64,000 nt of DNA from Flavobacteriales bacterium (GTDB lineage Bacteria; Bacteroidota; Bacteroidia; Flavobacteriales_F; PHOS-HE28), in contig JADKJM010000016.1 in the NCBI GenBank assembly GCA_016721005.1, positions 678,198 to 742,197 on the forward strand, written 5' to 3'. The translations under genes and the position numbers were made by a program. Positions 18,934 through 28,061 of this stretch are shown here, piece by piece. The stretch's first letter is position 1. Each line of letters starts with the position of its first letter. The notes under the pieces are model-generated. The model did no database searches, was not told the DNA's origin, and saw nothing but the letters and a program-made list of their open reading frames with translations.

Positions 18934-20523
18934 CTACTCATGCGCTATCGCCACTTTCGTCCCAAGCATGGGCCGTTTGTACTTCACGAAGAAGACCAAG
19001 GGCAGGCAGGCGATGGTGAGCACGCCCACCAATAGGAAGACGTCGTTGTAGGCCATGAGGCTGTACTGCTTCCACACCGTGAGGTCCAGCAGGTGGTAGG
19101 CCATGGCCTTCGCCTGCTCCAGTGAATAGCCGGAGTTGAGGAAGTTGCCGGTCATCCCGGCGAGGCGGTCCTGGGTGGCGGGATCGTAGATGCTCACGTT
19201 GTTGAGCAGGGAGGTGTTGTGTACCGCATTGCGATCGGTGAGGAAGATGTTGAGGCCCGCGATGCCCGCCGCGCCGCCAAGCTGCCGCACCATGTTGGTG
19301 ATGCCTGCGGCCTGCCCGATGTCCGCGCCCTTCATGCCTTGCAGGCAGATGGTGAGGATGGGGCCCATCATCATGCCCATGCCCACGCCGCGCAGGATGA
19401 AGGTCCAGAAGAAGCTGCCCTCGCTGCTGCCGGGTGAGCTGCGACCCATGAGGTAGGCGAAGGCGAAGACGACGAGGATGCCCGCGCCCATGATGATGCG
19501 GGGATCCACGCCCTTGCCGAGCCAGCGCCCCACCAGGCCCATGGAGATGCCCGTGGCGATGGCGCCGGGGATCATGAACATCCCGGTCATCAAGGGTGTC
19601 CAGCCCAGGCCGATCTGCACGAAGAGCGGGAAGACGAACACGGTGCCCATGAGCACCAGGCCAAGCACTGCATTCAGGATGGTGCCCACGGGCATGTTGC
19701 CCTCCATCACCAAGCGCACGTTCACCGCCGGGTGCGCCACGCGCCATTCCCACCAGACGAACAGGACGAGGCCCACGGCTGAGATGATGCTGAGCGCCAC
19801 GATCAACGGGCTGTTGAACCAATCGTCCTTCGCGCCCTCCTCCAGCACATACTGTAAGGTACTCACGCCGATGACGAGGAAGGCAATGCCCCCATAGTCG
19901 ATCTTCTTCGGCTTCACCGCGCCAGCCCTGTCATGCACGTAATTCCATGAGAGGTAGGCCGCGAGCATACCCACGGGAATGTTCACGAGAAAGATCCAGT
20001 GCCAGCTGAAATCCTCGGTGAGCCAGCCGCCAAGGGTGGGGCCGATGGTGGGACCGATCATCACGCCCATGCCGAAGATGGCGTTGGCCATGCTGATCTT
20101 CTCCGGCGGGTACGCGCCCACGATGATGGTCTGCGCGGAAGTGAGCAATCCGCCACCGCCAAGACCTTGGACGAAGCGCCAGAAGATGATCTCGTTGAGA
20201 CTGTGCGCCAGGCCGCAGAACGCGGAGGCGATGGTGAAGATGATGATGCTGATGGTGAAGTAGTTCCTGCGCCCGAAGAGGTCCGAGAACATGCCCGCCA
20301 AGGGGATCATGATCACGTTGCTCACGGCATACGCGGTGACCACCCATGCGATCTCCACGGTGGTGGCGCCGATGCTGCCGGCGATCTCACGCAACGATAC
20401 GTTCACGATGCTGATGTCGATCAGCTGCAACATGGCCGCGATGATGGCTGCGGTAACCACCATGGTGCGCGCGGTGCCCGGCGGGTACTCCGCCACGCGT
20501 TCCGCCGTCTCCACCTTGGCCAT
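18934..20523 (-). CDS. DHA2-family MFS drug exporter (EmrB-like)
   Basis: 529 aa, about 14 hydrophobic segments. The N-terminal ATMLQLID-like helix (IIAAMLQLIDISIVNVSLRE), FSDLFGRRNYF (MFS loop 2-3 motif) and GPTIGPTLGGWLTEDFSWHW (DHA2 motif C and following loop) identify the 14-TM drug:H+ antiporter family. It starts 3 nt after the stop of the HlyD-like gene. With the HlyD and TolC proteins upstream it forms an EmrAB-TolC-type tripartite exporter spanning both membranes. Confidence 0.93.
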   Translation of the reverse strand: MAKVETAERVAEYPPGTARTMVVTAAIIAAMLQLIDISIVNVSLREIAGSIGATTVEIAWVVTAYAVSNVIMIPLAGMFSDLFGRRNYFTISIIIFTIASAFCGLAHSLNEIIFWRFVQGLGGGGLLTSAQTIIVGAYPPEKISMANAIFGMGVMIGPTIGPTLGGWLTEDFSWHWIFLVNIPVGMLAAYLSWNYVHDRAGAVKPKKIDYGGIAFLVIGVSTLQYVLEEGAKDDWFNSPLIVALSIISAVGLVLFVWWEWRVAHPAVNVRLVMEGNMPVGTILNAVLGLVLMGTVFVFPLFVQIGLGWTPLMTGMFMIPGAIATGISMGLVGRWLGKGVDPRIIMGAGILVVFAFAYLMGRSSPGSSEGSFFWTFILRGVGMGMMMGPILTICLQGMKGADIGQAAGITNMVRQLGGAAGIAGLNIFLTDRNAVHNTSLLNNVSIYDPATQDRLAGMTGNFLNSGYSLEQAKAMAYHLLDLTVWKQYSLMAYNDVFLLVGVLTIACLPLVFFVKYKRPMLGTKVAIAHE

Positions 20524-20526
20524 TGA

Positions 20527-21645
20527 TCAGCTCTTGGTGCGTACGTCCACCACTACGCTAAGGCCCGGAGCGAGCAGTACGGTGCTGTCGGTCGTCGGGT
20601 CCAGATCGATGCGCACGCTGAGGCGCTGCGTCACCTTCACGAAATTGCCCGTGGCATTGTCCGGCGGCAGCAGGGAGAAGCGCGCTCCCGTGGCACCACC
20701 GAGGGAAGTGACATGCCCTTTCAGTTCAAGGTCGGGGTAGGCGTCCACGACAATGTTCACCGTCTGTCCCGGCTTGATGTCCACCAATTGGGTTTCCTTG
20801 AAGTTCGCCGTGACCCAGATGCCGTTCATGTCCACCGCAGCGCAGATGGGGGAACCCGCCGTGAGGTATTGCCCGGGCTCCACGGATCGTTTGCTGATGA
20901 TGCCCGCATAGGGCGCGGTGATCACCGTGTTGCTCAGCCGGATCCTTGCGAGGTCCACTTCGGCTTCACGCTGTGCCACCATGGCCTGTGCCAAAGCGAT
21001 CTGTGCTTCCTGCGCCTTGGCCTGCGAGCGCGAGCCGCCGGCCTGTTCCTGTGATGCACCGGCCTGCTTCCGGGCCATTTCCAGTTGGGTCCTTGCCACA
21101 TCCACCTCGGCCTTCATCGCGTCCACCTGCTGGGGCGTGGCGGCATTGTCCTTGGCCATGGCATCCACACGGGCCATGTCCTGTTGCGCTTTCCAGAGGC
21201 GCGTTTCCGCAGTGGAGATGCTACCCTGTGCGGCCATGCTGCTGAGGGCACTGGCGTTGGCGTTCTGGTCGGCCATGCTGCTTCCGGCCTTGGCGGCATC
21301 GAGCATGGCGTGTGCATTGGCCAAGGCCGCGTCGGCCTGGGCCACCATCGCGGCATAGTCATCACTGCGGATGATCGCGAGGGTGTCGCCCTTCTTCACG
21401 CGCTGGTTGTCGGAGAAGAGCACCGCATCCACGTAACCCGTTACGGCCGCGCGCACGGGAACGATGTTGCCGTCCAACTGGGCATTGTCCGTTTTCTCAT
21501 GCCCCTGCGAGCGGATGAAGAAGACGATACCAGCGATCACCGCCACGACTCCCAGCCCGATCAGCGTTCGTTTACGCTTCGGGTTGGATCCTTTCTCCTG
21601 CTTCTCATCCGGTGTTGCCATGTTGCGATCCGCGTTGCGATTCAA
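20527..21645 (-). CDS. HlyD-family adaptor (EmrA-like)
   Basis: 372 aa. One transmembrane helix near residues 28-45 (TLIGLGVVAVIAGIVFFI) after a charged cytosolic start. Then a lipoyl half (GNIVPVRAAVTGYVDAVLFS), a very long Ala/Gln/Met-rich coiled coil (~90-205), and the second lipoyl half (NTVITAPYAGIISKRSVEPG). The start at 21645 overlaps the TolC stop (ATGA); an internal ATG eight codons on is an alternative. It bridges the MFS pump and the outer-membrane channel. Confidence 0.93.
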   Translation of the reverse strand: MNRNADRNMATPDEKQEKGSNPKRKRTLIGLGVVAVIAGIVFFIRSQGHEKTDNAQLDGNIVPVRAAVTGYVDAVLFSDNQRVKKGDTLAIIRSDDYAAMVAQADAALANAHAMLDAAKAGSSMADQNANASALSSMAAQGSISTAETRLWKAQQDMARVDAMAKDNAATPQQVDAMKAEVDVARTQLEMARKQAGASQEQAGGSRSQAKAQEAQIALAQAMVAQREAEVDLARIRLSNTVITAPYAGIISKRSVEPGQYLTAGSPICAAVDMNGIWVTANFKETQLVDIKPGQTVNIVVDAYPDLELKGHVTSLGGATGARFSLLPPDNATGNFVKVTQRLSVRIDLDPTTDSTVLLAPGLSVVVDVRTKS

Positions 21646-22901
21646 TTCCCTTGTGTAAGCTGGTGGTCCATGCGGGCCATCACCGCTTGGATGCGGTGCA
21701 ACTCCATGTTCAACTTGGCCTGGTCCTGTGCGTTCTGCTCGATCACATAGTCCTGCGCGGTGATCACGCCGTTGCGCAATTGGCTGGCGGCGGCCTCACA
21801 CACGAAGGTCTTGCTGGCCACGATGCCGGGATCGAGCTCTGCGATGCGGTCCAGCTTCGCGATCTCCTTCTCCTCCCTGTCGATGTCCGTGGCCTGTTCC
21901 AGCCCGAACTGGCGTTCGCGGTCCTCGATGAGCTTCTGCTGGATGGCGTTCTCCTTCAACTTCTTCCCTTGGGTGTAGTACCCGGCGATGTTCCAGTTGA
22001 TGCCCAACCCGACCATGCCGTAGGTGCGGAAGTCGTTGTAGAGGAAGTTGAAGCCGGGACGGCCGTAGTAGCCGTTGCCGAAGGCGGCGATGTGCGGCAG
22101 GTTCGCCTTGCGCACCAGATCCGCTTGCAGGCTGGTGCTGCTCTGCTGCAGGCTGAAGGCGGTGCGCTCCGGGCGTGTGCCCATGCCCTTGGCGGCCGGA
22201 ACCTCGGGAAGCACGAAGGTCATGGTGGTATCCATGGGCAAGGCCGTGAGGATGGAGAGGGCGCTGACGGTCTGCGCCAAGGCGGTCGCGCTGGTGATGA
22301 TCTGCTGTTCGGTGGCCAGTGCTTCGGCCTTCAGCAATTCCTCGTTGCTTCTTAGCGAAACGCCGTTGCGCACGGCGGAGGAGACCTGCGCCAGCTGCGC
22401 AGCGATATCGGCCGCGCGGAGCCGCAGGATCCTCAGGCCGGCCTGCTGTTGGAGCACGCCCGCATAGAGCTGGTCCGTTCGGCGCTTCACGTTCAGCAAC
22501 GCCACGTCCGCTTGTGCCGCCTGCGCTTGGGCATTGGTGAGGGCGAGGTCGCGCTGTGCATGGGTGGCGCCGAACTCGTAGATGGTCTGCTGCACCTCGA
22601 AGCCCGCATGGTACTGGTCCTTGGAGATGGTGATGGCCGGGAAGCCGAAGGCGCTGAGGTCGAACTCCGTGACCTCGCTCTGGTAGGTGCTCTGGGCCAC
22701 GGCCTTCACCTGTGGCAGCCGGGCATCACTCACGCTCTTGGCACGCAGGTCCCCGGCATCCAGGTAGAGCTGCTTGTCCGTGGTGGCGGGGGAGTTGGCC
22801 AGTGCGGCCTGGCGCGCCTGCTCCAGCGTGATGGTGCTTTGCGCGGAAAGCGTGGACGCGGCCAACAGGGAAAGAAGGGCGGAGGCGAACGGGGTCTTCA
22901 T
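21642..22901 (-). CDS. TolC-family outer-membrane channel
   Basis: 419 aa from the ATG at 22901, where a signal peptide begins (MKTPFASALLSLLAASTLSAQ); the open frame upstream is inside the TetR gene. Helical OEP repeats: ITLEQARQAALANSPATTDK and, near the end, GVITAQDYVIEQNAQDQAKL. Sits second in the TetR-TolC-HlyD-MFS operon, with ATGA overlaps on both sides. It is distinct from the TolC protein of the RND pump at 16-17 kb. Confidence 0.92.
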   Translation of the reverse strand: MKTPFASALLSLLAASTLSAQSTITLEQARQAALANSPATTDKQLYLDAGDLRAKSVSDARLPQVKAVAQSTYQSEVTEFDLSAFGFPAITISKDQYHAGFEVQQTIYEFGATHAQRDLALTNAQAQAAQADVALLNVKRRTDQLYAGVLQQQAGLRILRLRAADIAAQLAQVSSAVRNGVSLRSNEELLKAEALATEQQIITSATALAQTVSALSILTALPMDTTMTFVLPEVPAAKGMGTRPERTAFSLQQSSTSLQADLVRKANLPHIAAFGNGYYGRPGFNFLYNDFRTYGMVGLGINWNIAGYYTQGKKLKENAIQQKLIEDRERQFGLEQATDIDREEKEIAKLDRIAELDPGIVASKTFVCEAAASQLRNGVITAQDYVIEQNAQDQAKLNMELHRIQAVMARMDHQLTQGN

Positions 22902-23491
22902 TTCTCCATCGATCGGATCAGGTGATCGGCCGCATCGTCCGCGTAGGTCATGAGGAACTTGGTGTATTCGGCGGGCTTCATGCGCAGGGAGCCGCACAGC
23001 ATGGGGGCCGCCAGCGTGGGGTAACCACAGACGCTCTGGAGGGTGATCAGGATGGATCGGGGGTCGGTGTCCCGCACCAGGCCGTCCTTCCGCAGCCGCT
23101 CGTAGTACTTGATGAAGCGGTTGGGGCCTCTGCGTTTCGCATCCAACCGGGCTTGGAGCCGCTTGGGGTCGCGGTGCAGCTCCTGCACCATGAAGAGCAG
23201 GGAGGTATCACGAAAGACACCCATGAGGTCCCGCACGAACTTGCGCACCTTGGGCCGCCACTCGTCGGTGTCATCGTCCCACGTGCCGATCAGCGGCAGG
23301 ATCTTGTCCATATAGGCGTCGAAGATCCTGTCGAAGAGCTTCTCCTTGCTGCGGAAGTAGTAATGCAGCGAGGCCTTGCTGATGCCGGCCTCATCCGCGA
23401 TGTGTTGCATGCGTGCCCCGTTGAACCCGTCCCGCTCGAACACCGTGCGGGCGGCTTTGAGGATGCGCTTTTCCGGATCCGTGGTCTCCAT
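22898..23491 (-). CDS. TetR/AcrR-family repressor
   Basis: 197 aa. The N-terminal helix-turn-helix is textbook: KRILKAARTVFERDGFNGAR, then MQHIADEAGISKASLHYYF. The C-terminal ligand domain is unassigned. It is the first gene of the efflux operon, and a perfect palindrome lies 22 nt upstream of its start, so it probably represses its own operon and is released by a pump substrate. Confidence 0.92.
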   Translation of the reverse strand: METTDPEKRILKAARTVFERDGFNGARMQHIADEAGISKASLHYYFRSKEKLFDRIFDAYMDKILPLIGTWDDDTDEWRPKVRKFVRDLMGVFRDTSLLFMVQELHRDPKRLQARLDAKRRGPNRFIKYYERLRKDGLVRDTDPRSILITLQSVCGYPTLAAPMLCGSLRMKPAEYTKFLMTYADDAADHLIRSMEK

Positions 23492-23512
23492 GGCGGGGCG
23501 AAGGTATGTGGC

Positions 23513-23528
23513 TTGACCATCTGGTCAA
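23513..23528. promoter_or_regulatory. TetR operator palindrome
   Basis: TTGACCA-TC-TGGTCAA, a perfect 7-bp inverted repeat with a 2-bp centre, 22 nt upstream of the repressor start. The TTGACC(n)GGTCAA shape is common among TetR-family sites. On the minus strand TAGTTTG, one base short of the TAnnTTTG -7 consensus, overlaps its upstream end, so bound repressor would block the promoter. Confidence 0.75.
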
Positions 23529-23685
23529 ACTACAAGGTCACATCGTTCGGTCGATCCGCTTGATCGGTCCTTGGTCCCCGCATCTTCCGCATCCGCCGTG
23601 CCGGGCAACGCCGCGCACCACGCTGCACGGGGCGGCATCAGCGGAACGGTGGTTGAAGTGGCGGAACGGTCCGCGGCCGTACCCG

Positions 23686-25569
23686 TTACCGCAAGAGCAC
23701 CACGCGTTGGGTACCCACGATGGATCCATCTCGTGTGAAACGCACCAGCAACGGACCGGCGGCGAGCCCTTGGATCGGGATGCGCTGACCCGCTGATACC
23801 GGGGCGTATTGCGCGAGCGTTCTGCCGGTCGCATCCAACAGGACCAACCCCACGCCTTGGAGCGCGTACGGCAGGTCCAGCACCAACGCATCGCCGCTCA
23901 CGCGCACGCTCATCGCTGCGGTGCCCGTGCTGTGGTCCGCGATGCCCACGGGCATTTGCACTTGCACATCGTCCCTTCCACAGAGCTTGTACAATGCGTT
24001 GTTGCCGGTGGCGGCGTTGCGTTTGTATTCGAATACGCTCACGCTGTACGTGGTGCCTGCCGCCAAGCCTGTTACCGATACGGCTGTGCTGGCACCCGCG
24101 TACACCACGCGGTTACCGCCGCCGAGATCATCGCCACTGCCGAACACCGCATTGCCCATGTAGTCCGTGCCATCCAGTGGGAAGTGCTGGGCGCTGCTGT
24201 TCTCGCGCAGCACGATGATGCGGCCGTCGCCATCACCGGCCGTGCAAGAGACATCAACCGTGGCGGTGCCCGTGGCAGTGGCCATCACCGCGCTCGCGTT
24301 GTTCATCGGCATGGCCATCAGGTTGTGCGTGGGCCAGCTCGTGGTGGCACTGATGCAGTTCCAACCGAGGTTGTCCAAGGCGCTCCAGAACGCGCTGGAT
24401 TGTGCGTTGGTCAATGTCTTGTTCAGCAGAATGGCCCAGGTGTAGCCGCTGCCACTGCGCACGATCTCCGTGGAGGTGCCCTGTATGGAACCGGTGTGCC
24501 ACCAGTTGTTGAAACTGTTCACCTGCCAGCCACATGCATAGTTGACGTTCTGTGCCGATGGCGTGGTCATGGTGGTGATGGTGCCGCTGTTCAGGATGTC
24601 GGGCACGGTGGCGAAGCCATCCACCGCCACCATCAATTTCACCAGTTCGCGCGCAGTGGCCACCCAGCCGCCGTGCGCGTCCATCGCCTCCACGTTCATA
24701 CCACCGTATTCCGTAGGCACGCTCCCACCGGTGCCGTAGCAGGTTGGTGCGCTGTACCCCTCGCCCTTGTACTCCACCTCACGTTCCAGTTTATCGGCCA
24801 GCAGGTTGCGGCCCAGATGCGCATCACAAATGCCCAGCGGTGCGAATACCGCGCTCTCCACATACTCCTCGTACGTCATTCCCGTCACTTGTTCGATCAC
24901 CACACCCAGCGTGAGGAACCCGATATTGGAGTAGGCGTACGTGGTGCCCGGGTCGTGGTCCAGCCCATGCTGCATGAGGAAGCGGATCAGCGCATACTTG
25001 CTCACCGGGTTCGTCTCCCCCAGCATCTGCGCCACATACAACGGCGCACCGATGGGATCACATCCTCCCGCCTGCCAGGTGTATGGCGAGGTGGGGTTCG
25101 GGAAGCAGGGGATGTCGCGGTCCCAGCCGCCGGTGTGGTGCAGCAACTGATCGATGGTCACGTTGTTCAATCGCGTATCCGTGTAGGTTACCGCGCCCAG
25201 ATACGGGTGGTTCTGCAACAGGCCGCCCGGTCCGAACACATGATCGCTCAACGCCAGTTGCCCGTTCTGCACCAGCTTCATAATGGCGACGCCGGTAATG
25301 GGTTTGCTCACGCTGGCCAAGCGGAAGAGGTGGTGCGGCTCGGTGGCCTCGGTATGCGCCAAGTCCGCGTTGCCGAACGCACGGTCGTACACCAGCTTGC
25401 CGTTGCGCGAAAGCGCGAAGGCCGCGCCGGGCACGCCGTAAGTGGTCAGCAGGTTCTGCACCGCAGCATCACAAGAGGTCATGGACGGCACGGCGATGCC
25501 GGTCTGGGCACGGGCGGTGAGGATGCCGAACGAGAGGACGACCACGAGAGCGGGACGAGCGTGAAGCAT
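23686..25569 (-). CDS. secreted serine hydrolase (class C beta-lactamase family) with T9SS-like tail
   Basis: 627 aa with signal peptide (MLHARPALVVVLSFGILTARAQ). The beta-lactamase/DD-peptidase-like fold spans ~35-400: SxxK motif as S86-V-S-K89 (LFRLASVSKPITG), the second-box Y213-S-N, and HTG in WWHTGSIQGTS as the third box. These enzymes cleave peptides or esters rather than giving drug resistance by default. Residues ~410-540 are a beta-rich region, and the last ~75 (VSGDALVLDLPYALQGVGLV ... GTQRVVLLR) resemble a T9SS sorting domain without the usual FPNP. Single gene. Confidence 0.88.
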   Translation of the reverse strand: MLHARPALVVVLSFGILTARAQTGIAVPSMTSCDAAVQNLLTTYGVPGAAFALSRNGKLVYDRAFGNADLAHTEATEPHHLFRLASVSKPITGVAIMKLVQNGQLALSDHVFGPGGLLQNHPYLGAVTYTDTRLNNVTIDQLLHHTGGWDRDIPCFPNPTSPYTWQAGGCDPIGAPLYVAQMLGETNPVSKYALIRFLMQHGLDHDPGTTYAYSNIGFLTLGVVIEQVTGMTYEEYVESAVFAPLGICDAHLGRNLLADKLEREVEYKGEGYSAPTCYGTGGSVPTEYGGMNVEAMDAHGGWVATARELVKLMVAVDGFATVPDILNSGTITTMTTPSAQNVNYACGWQVNSFNNWWHTGSIQGTSTEIVRSGSGYTWAILLNKTLTNAQSSAFWSALDNLGWNCISATTSWPTHNLMAMPMNNASAVMATATGTATVDVSCTAGDGDGRIIVLRENSSAQHFPLDGTDYMGNAVFGSGDDLGGGNRVVYAGASTAVSVTGLAAGTTYSVSVFEYKRNAATGNNALYKLCGRDDVQVQMPVGIADHSTGTAAMSVRVSGDALVLDLPYALQGVGLVLLDATGRTLAQYAPVSAGQRIPIQGLAAGPLLVRFTRDGSIVGTQRVVLLR

Positions 25570-25907
25570 GGGGGTTGTATGAAGGTTTGAAAGATAGCCC
25601 GCATGTACCGCACTGCCGGGATCTCCTCTGCCCTATTCGGCTCAATGGCATCCCGAGAACTCGTGATGCCATTGAGCGAGAACACGCCGGGACGCATCCA
25701 TTCACCGGCTGAATACTGGACCGGACCCACACGCCCGCACCCGGGAACGTAACACGCCCCACCGTTCGGCGGGGGTTGTTCGAGGAAGGATCACCGTGGC
25801 GGTCGCACCGGTACGCCCACCGCTCCACAACCGTGGGGACAGCATTCCCGCCTCGATCCACGTCCTGCTTGGCGAGTACCTTCCCGGACCCATTGATCCC
25901 CACCGCC
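25570..25907. other. divergent intergenic region
   Basis: 338 bp between the serine hydrolase (-) and the secreted protein (+). No gene seen. On the minus strand TATCTTTC lies about 20-30 nt before the hydrolase start, and TACCTTCC at 25877-25884 precedes the plus-strand gene; both are imperfect -7 boxes. It also holds the first copy of the hairpin element described separately. Confidence 0.5.
25751..25797 (+). repeat. hairpin element, copy 1
   Basis: Imperfect inverted repeat (arms 25751-25764 and 25767-25780, 11 of 14 pairing) followed by CGAGGAAGGATCACCGTG. The right arm plus this tail, GGGGTTGTTCGA(G)GAAGGATCACCGTG, recurs at 26748-26772 after the next gene, in the same orientation. Confidence 0.6.
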
Positions 25908-26705
25908 ATGCGTACAACCCTACCCGTTCTTTTCGCCCTTCTGTTCAGCGCACCACCGCTCCACGCACAGCTCACCGCCGGTGAGGTGCCGGACGGTGCC
26001 AGCGTGGTGGACCTGGGCATCGACCTCTCCTTGTTCGCGGCGTTCTCTGCGGATTCGGCTGCGGTGGAGATCGACTGCGACGACTTCTGGGACATCATGG
26101 CCATCCTGATCCAAGGCGCGCCGCCCATTGACGCGCCCAACCTGGCCATGCTGCATTTCATCGATGACGATCTGGAGGTGTGCGCCAATGGCACGGAATA
26201 CTACCACCGGCCCAAGTATTACAGCTTCGGCGAGCCGCTGGATTGCAGCGGCGGATTCGATTGGCAACTCTCCGAACAAGTGGTGCTCGGCGACTTCGGC
26301 TCCTTCACGGCCAGCGGGCCAACCATTGTGGACAGCATGTACGTGGCCGTGCGCCGTGGCGAGCAAGTGGGCTGGATCCTCCTCTCCTTCCGCCTCGTGG
26401 GCGATGCGACCATTCAACTGCAAGTCCATCAAGCCCTTTCACTTTGCTTCTCCACATCAGTGGGATCACACGCCCAACCCGCAGCGCTGCAACTTCATCC
26501 CACGCTCACGCACGGTGAAGCCATCCGTGTGGAAAGCAGCGGCGCCGTGCACAGCATCGAGGTCCTCGACCTCGGCGGCCATGTGCTTGCACGGTACAAT
26601 GGCACGGTGCGCAACATCGCCGCGCCGGAGCGGGCAGGCACCTACCTCGTGCGCAGCACGCTGGCGGATGGGAGTACGGCGGTGGGGAGGGTGGTGAGGT
26701 ATTGA
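25908..26705 (+). CDS. secreted protein with T9SS-like C-terminus, function unknown
   Basis: 265 aa from the ATG at 25908, where a signal peptide begins (MRTTLPVLFALLFSAPPLHAQ); the open frame upstream is Arg/Ser-rich and non-coding-like. The middle is acidic (VEIDCDDFWDIMAILIQGAP) with paired cysteines (EVCANG, LDCSGG). The end, ALQLHPTLTHGEAIRVESSG to TAVGRVVRY, follows T9SS tail structure with a GxYLVRS strand. Domain family not recognised. Flanked on both sides by copies of the same hairpin element. Confidence 0.75.
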   Translation: MRTTLPVLFALLFSAPPLHAQLTAGEVPDGASVVDLGIDLSLFAAFSADSAAVEIDCDDFWDIMAILIQGAPPIDAPNLAMLHFIDDDLEVCANGTEYYHRPKYYSFGEPLDCSGGFDWQLSEQVVLGDFGSFTASGPTIVDSMYVAVRRGEQVGWILLSFRLVGDATIQLQVHQALSLCFSTSVGSHAQPAALQLHPTLTHGEAIRVESSGAVHSIEVLDLGGHVLARYNGTVRNIAAPERAGTYLVRSTLADGSTAVGRVVRY

Positions 26706-26726
26706 ATTCCGACCGGTCCGGAACGA

Positions 26727-26756
26727 AACAACCCCCGCCATGTGGCAGGGGTTGTT
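26727..26756. terminator. strong hairpin, probable bidirectional terminator (element copy 2)
   Basis: Arms AACAACCCCCGCCA and TGGCAGGGGTTGTT pair 13 of 14 around a 2-nt loop. It lies between the convergent secreted-protein gene and the FN3 gene, so it could end both transcripts. The sequence after it matches the tail of the hairpin element at 25751. Confidence 0.7.
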
Positions 26757-26802
26757 CGAGAAGGATCACCGTGCTGCCCGCTCGTGGCAGCGCGCGGTGC
26801 GC

Positions 26803-27423
26803 TTACGCTGCGGCCCGGCACTTCGCGGGGTCGCTGTACCCACTCACACCGGCGGAACAGATCGCGTTCACGCGGAACCAAGTGGTCTTGTTAGAGTCCA
26901 AATTCGTGGCCAGGAAGCGGCTCTTGGTGGTTACGCCGATGAGTTCCCAACCCGTTGCCGCGTTCGGATCACCGGTGGTGGCGTAGATCTGCTTGGTGCG
27001 GCTGCCATAGTGCGTGCGGAAGCGTAACAACGCCTCACCACCCTTCTCCGTCGGCTGAGCTGTGAGGTTGAACGGTGGAGCCACCAGCGGGATCGGCGTG
27101 GGTTCCTTGGCTGCTGGGAAGTTGCTGGTGAGTGCCACGTCGCGGTCCCCATTGCTGGCACTGTTCACGTAGCGGCACAAACTTGACAACATGGCACCCA
27201 GGATGTGAGCGGCCGAGTTGCGTTTGGCCACCGCCACGCGGTCGCCATTTGCAGCCACAGGGATGGCTGCTTCCAGAACGAGACGGGCGGTGTTGATGTC
27301 CACCAACTTGGGGGACGGGTCCGCGAATTTCAGATTTCCGTTCATCCCCGCTTCCACGTGGATGCTGAATTGCACCAATTCGTCCGGATTGTGCTTTTTG
27401 ATGTCTGCTTTTACGAGTACCAT
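26803..27423 (-). CDS. fibronectin type III-like protein
   Basis: 206 aa from the ATG at 27423 (MVLVKADIKKHNPDELVQF). No signal peptide. Residues ~1-100 are an uncharacterised helical part (FADPSPKLVDINTARLVLEA). Residues ~115-200 look like one FN3 domain: PPFNLTAQPTEKGGEALLRF, then GWELIGVTTKSRFLATNL and WFRVNAICSAGVSGYSD. Proteins of this build are common as isolated genes in environmental Bacteroidota; no function is known. Confidence 0.75.
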   Translation of the reverse strand: MVLVKADIKKHNPDELVQFSIHVEAGMNGNLKFADPSPKLVDINTARLVLEAAIPVAANGDRVAVAKRNSAAHILGAMLSSLCRYVNSASNGDRDVALTSNFPAAKEPTPIPLVAPPFNLTAQPTEKGGEALLRFRTHYGSRTKQIYATTGDPNAATGWELIGVTTKSRFLATNLDSNKTTWFRVNAICSAGVSGYSDPAKCRAAA

Positions 27424-27701
27424 CTTTTTGTGTTTTGTGCGGTGCGTTACGCCGCGTGAACGCTTGGATCGCCGGGCCGTCACGGATGGGCTTTCCGGGC
27501 CTTTACACGACTGACACGGGGGCTTTTGTTTTGAATGTTTTCAACAACACCACTATCAAGCAACACCGCAATCCGCTCATTTTCAAGCGCAATGCCTGTT
27601 CATAACCCTGCCCCACACCCACCCTTCAAACCCATACCGCACGGCCATTCTGTCCGCTTTTCATCGATCTTCATATCGATATCCGAGCCTCACGCTCCAG
27701 G

Positions 27702-28016
27702 TGATGCACGGCGATCCGGAAATGCTGCTTGGAATTTTCCATCCGACGTATGGCGATCCGGGAACTCCGCACGGTAGTTCCCGTCTGCCGCACGGCAATT
27801 CCGAAACTCCGCACGGTTGTTCGCATCCGACGCGCGGTATTTCCGGATCTCCGCACGGATGTTCCCGTCCGACGCACTGTAATTCCGGAACGCTGCACGG
27901 ATGTTCGCATCCGACGCACGGTACTTCCAAAACTCCGCACGGTTGTTCGCAACCGACGCGCGGATTTTCCAACACTTCGCATGGTGCCTAGCATCCACCG
28001 CGCGGTAGTTCCCATC
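27702..28016. repeat. 21-bp minisatellite, ~15 units
   Basis: About fifteen consecutive 21-bp units with no length change between them, core CCGCACGGnnGTTC. Even and odd units alternate (CTCCGCACGGTTGTTCGCATC / CGACGCGCGGTATTTCCGGA-), giving a 42-bp higher order. Long frames stay open on both strands, each encoding a heptad repeat (for example RTVVPxx on plus, xNYRAxx on minus). The remainder of 27424-28061 shows nothing beyond the upstream region of the FN3 gene. Confidence 0.88.
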
Positions 28017-28061
28017 CGCCACGCACCCCCATGCCCTGAACCCACCCCCTACCTCTCCGCG

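Noticed and set aside
25751..26772. Hairpin pair as integron attC sites
   Set aside because: No GTTRRRY/RYYYAAC core pair in the right places and no integrase gene.
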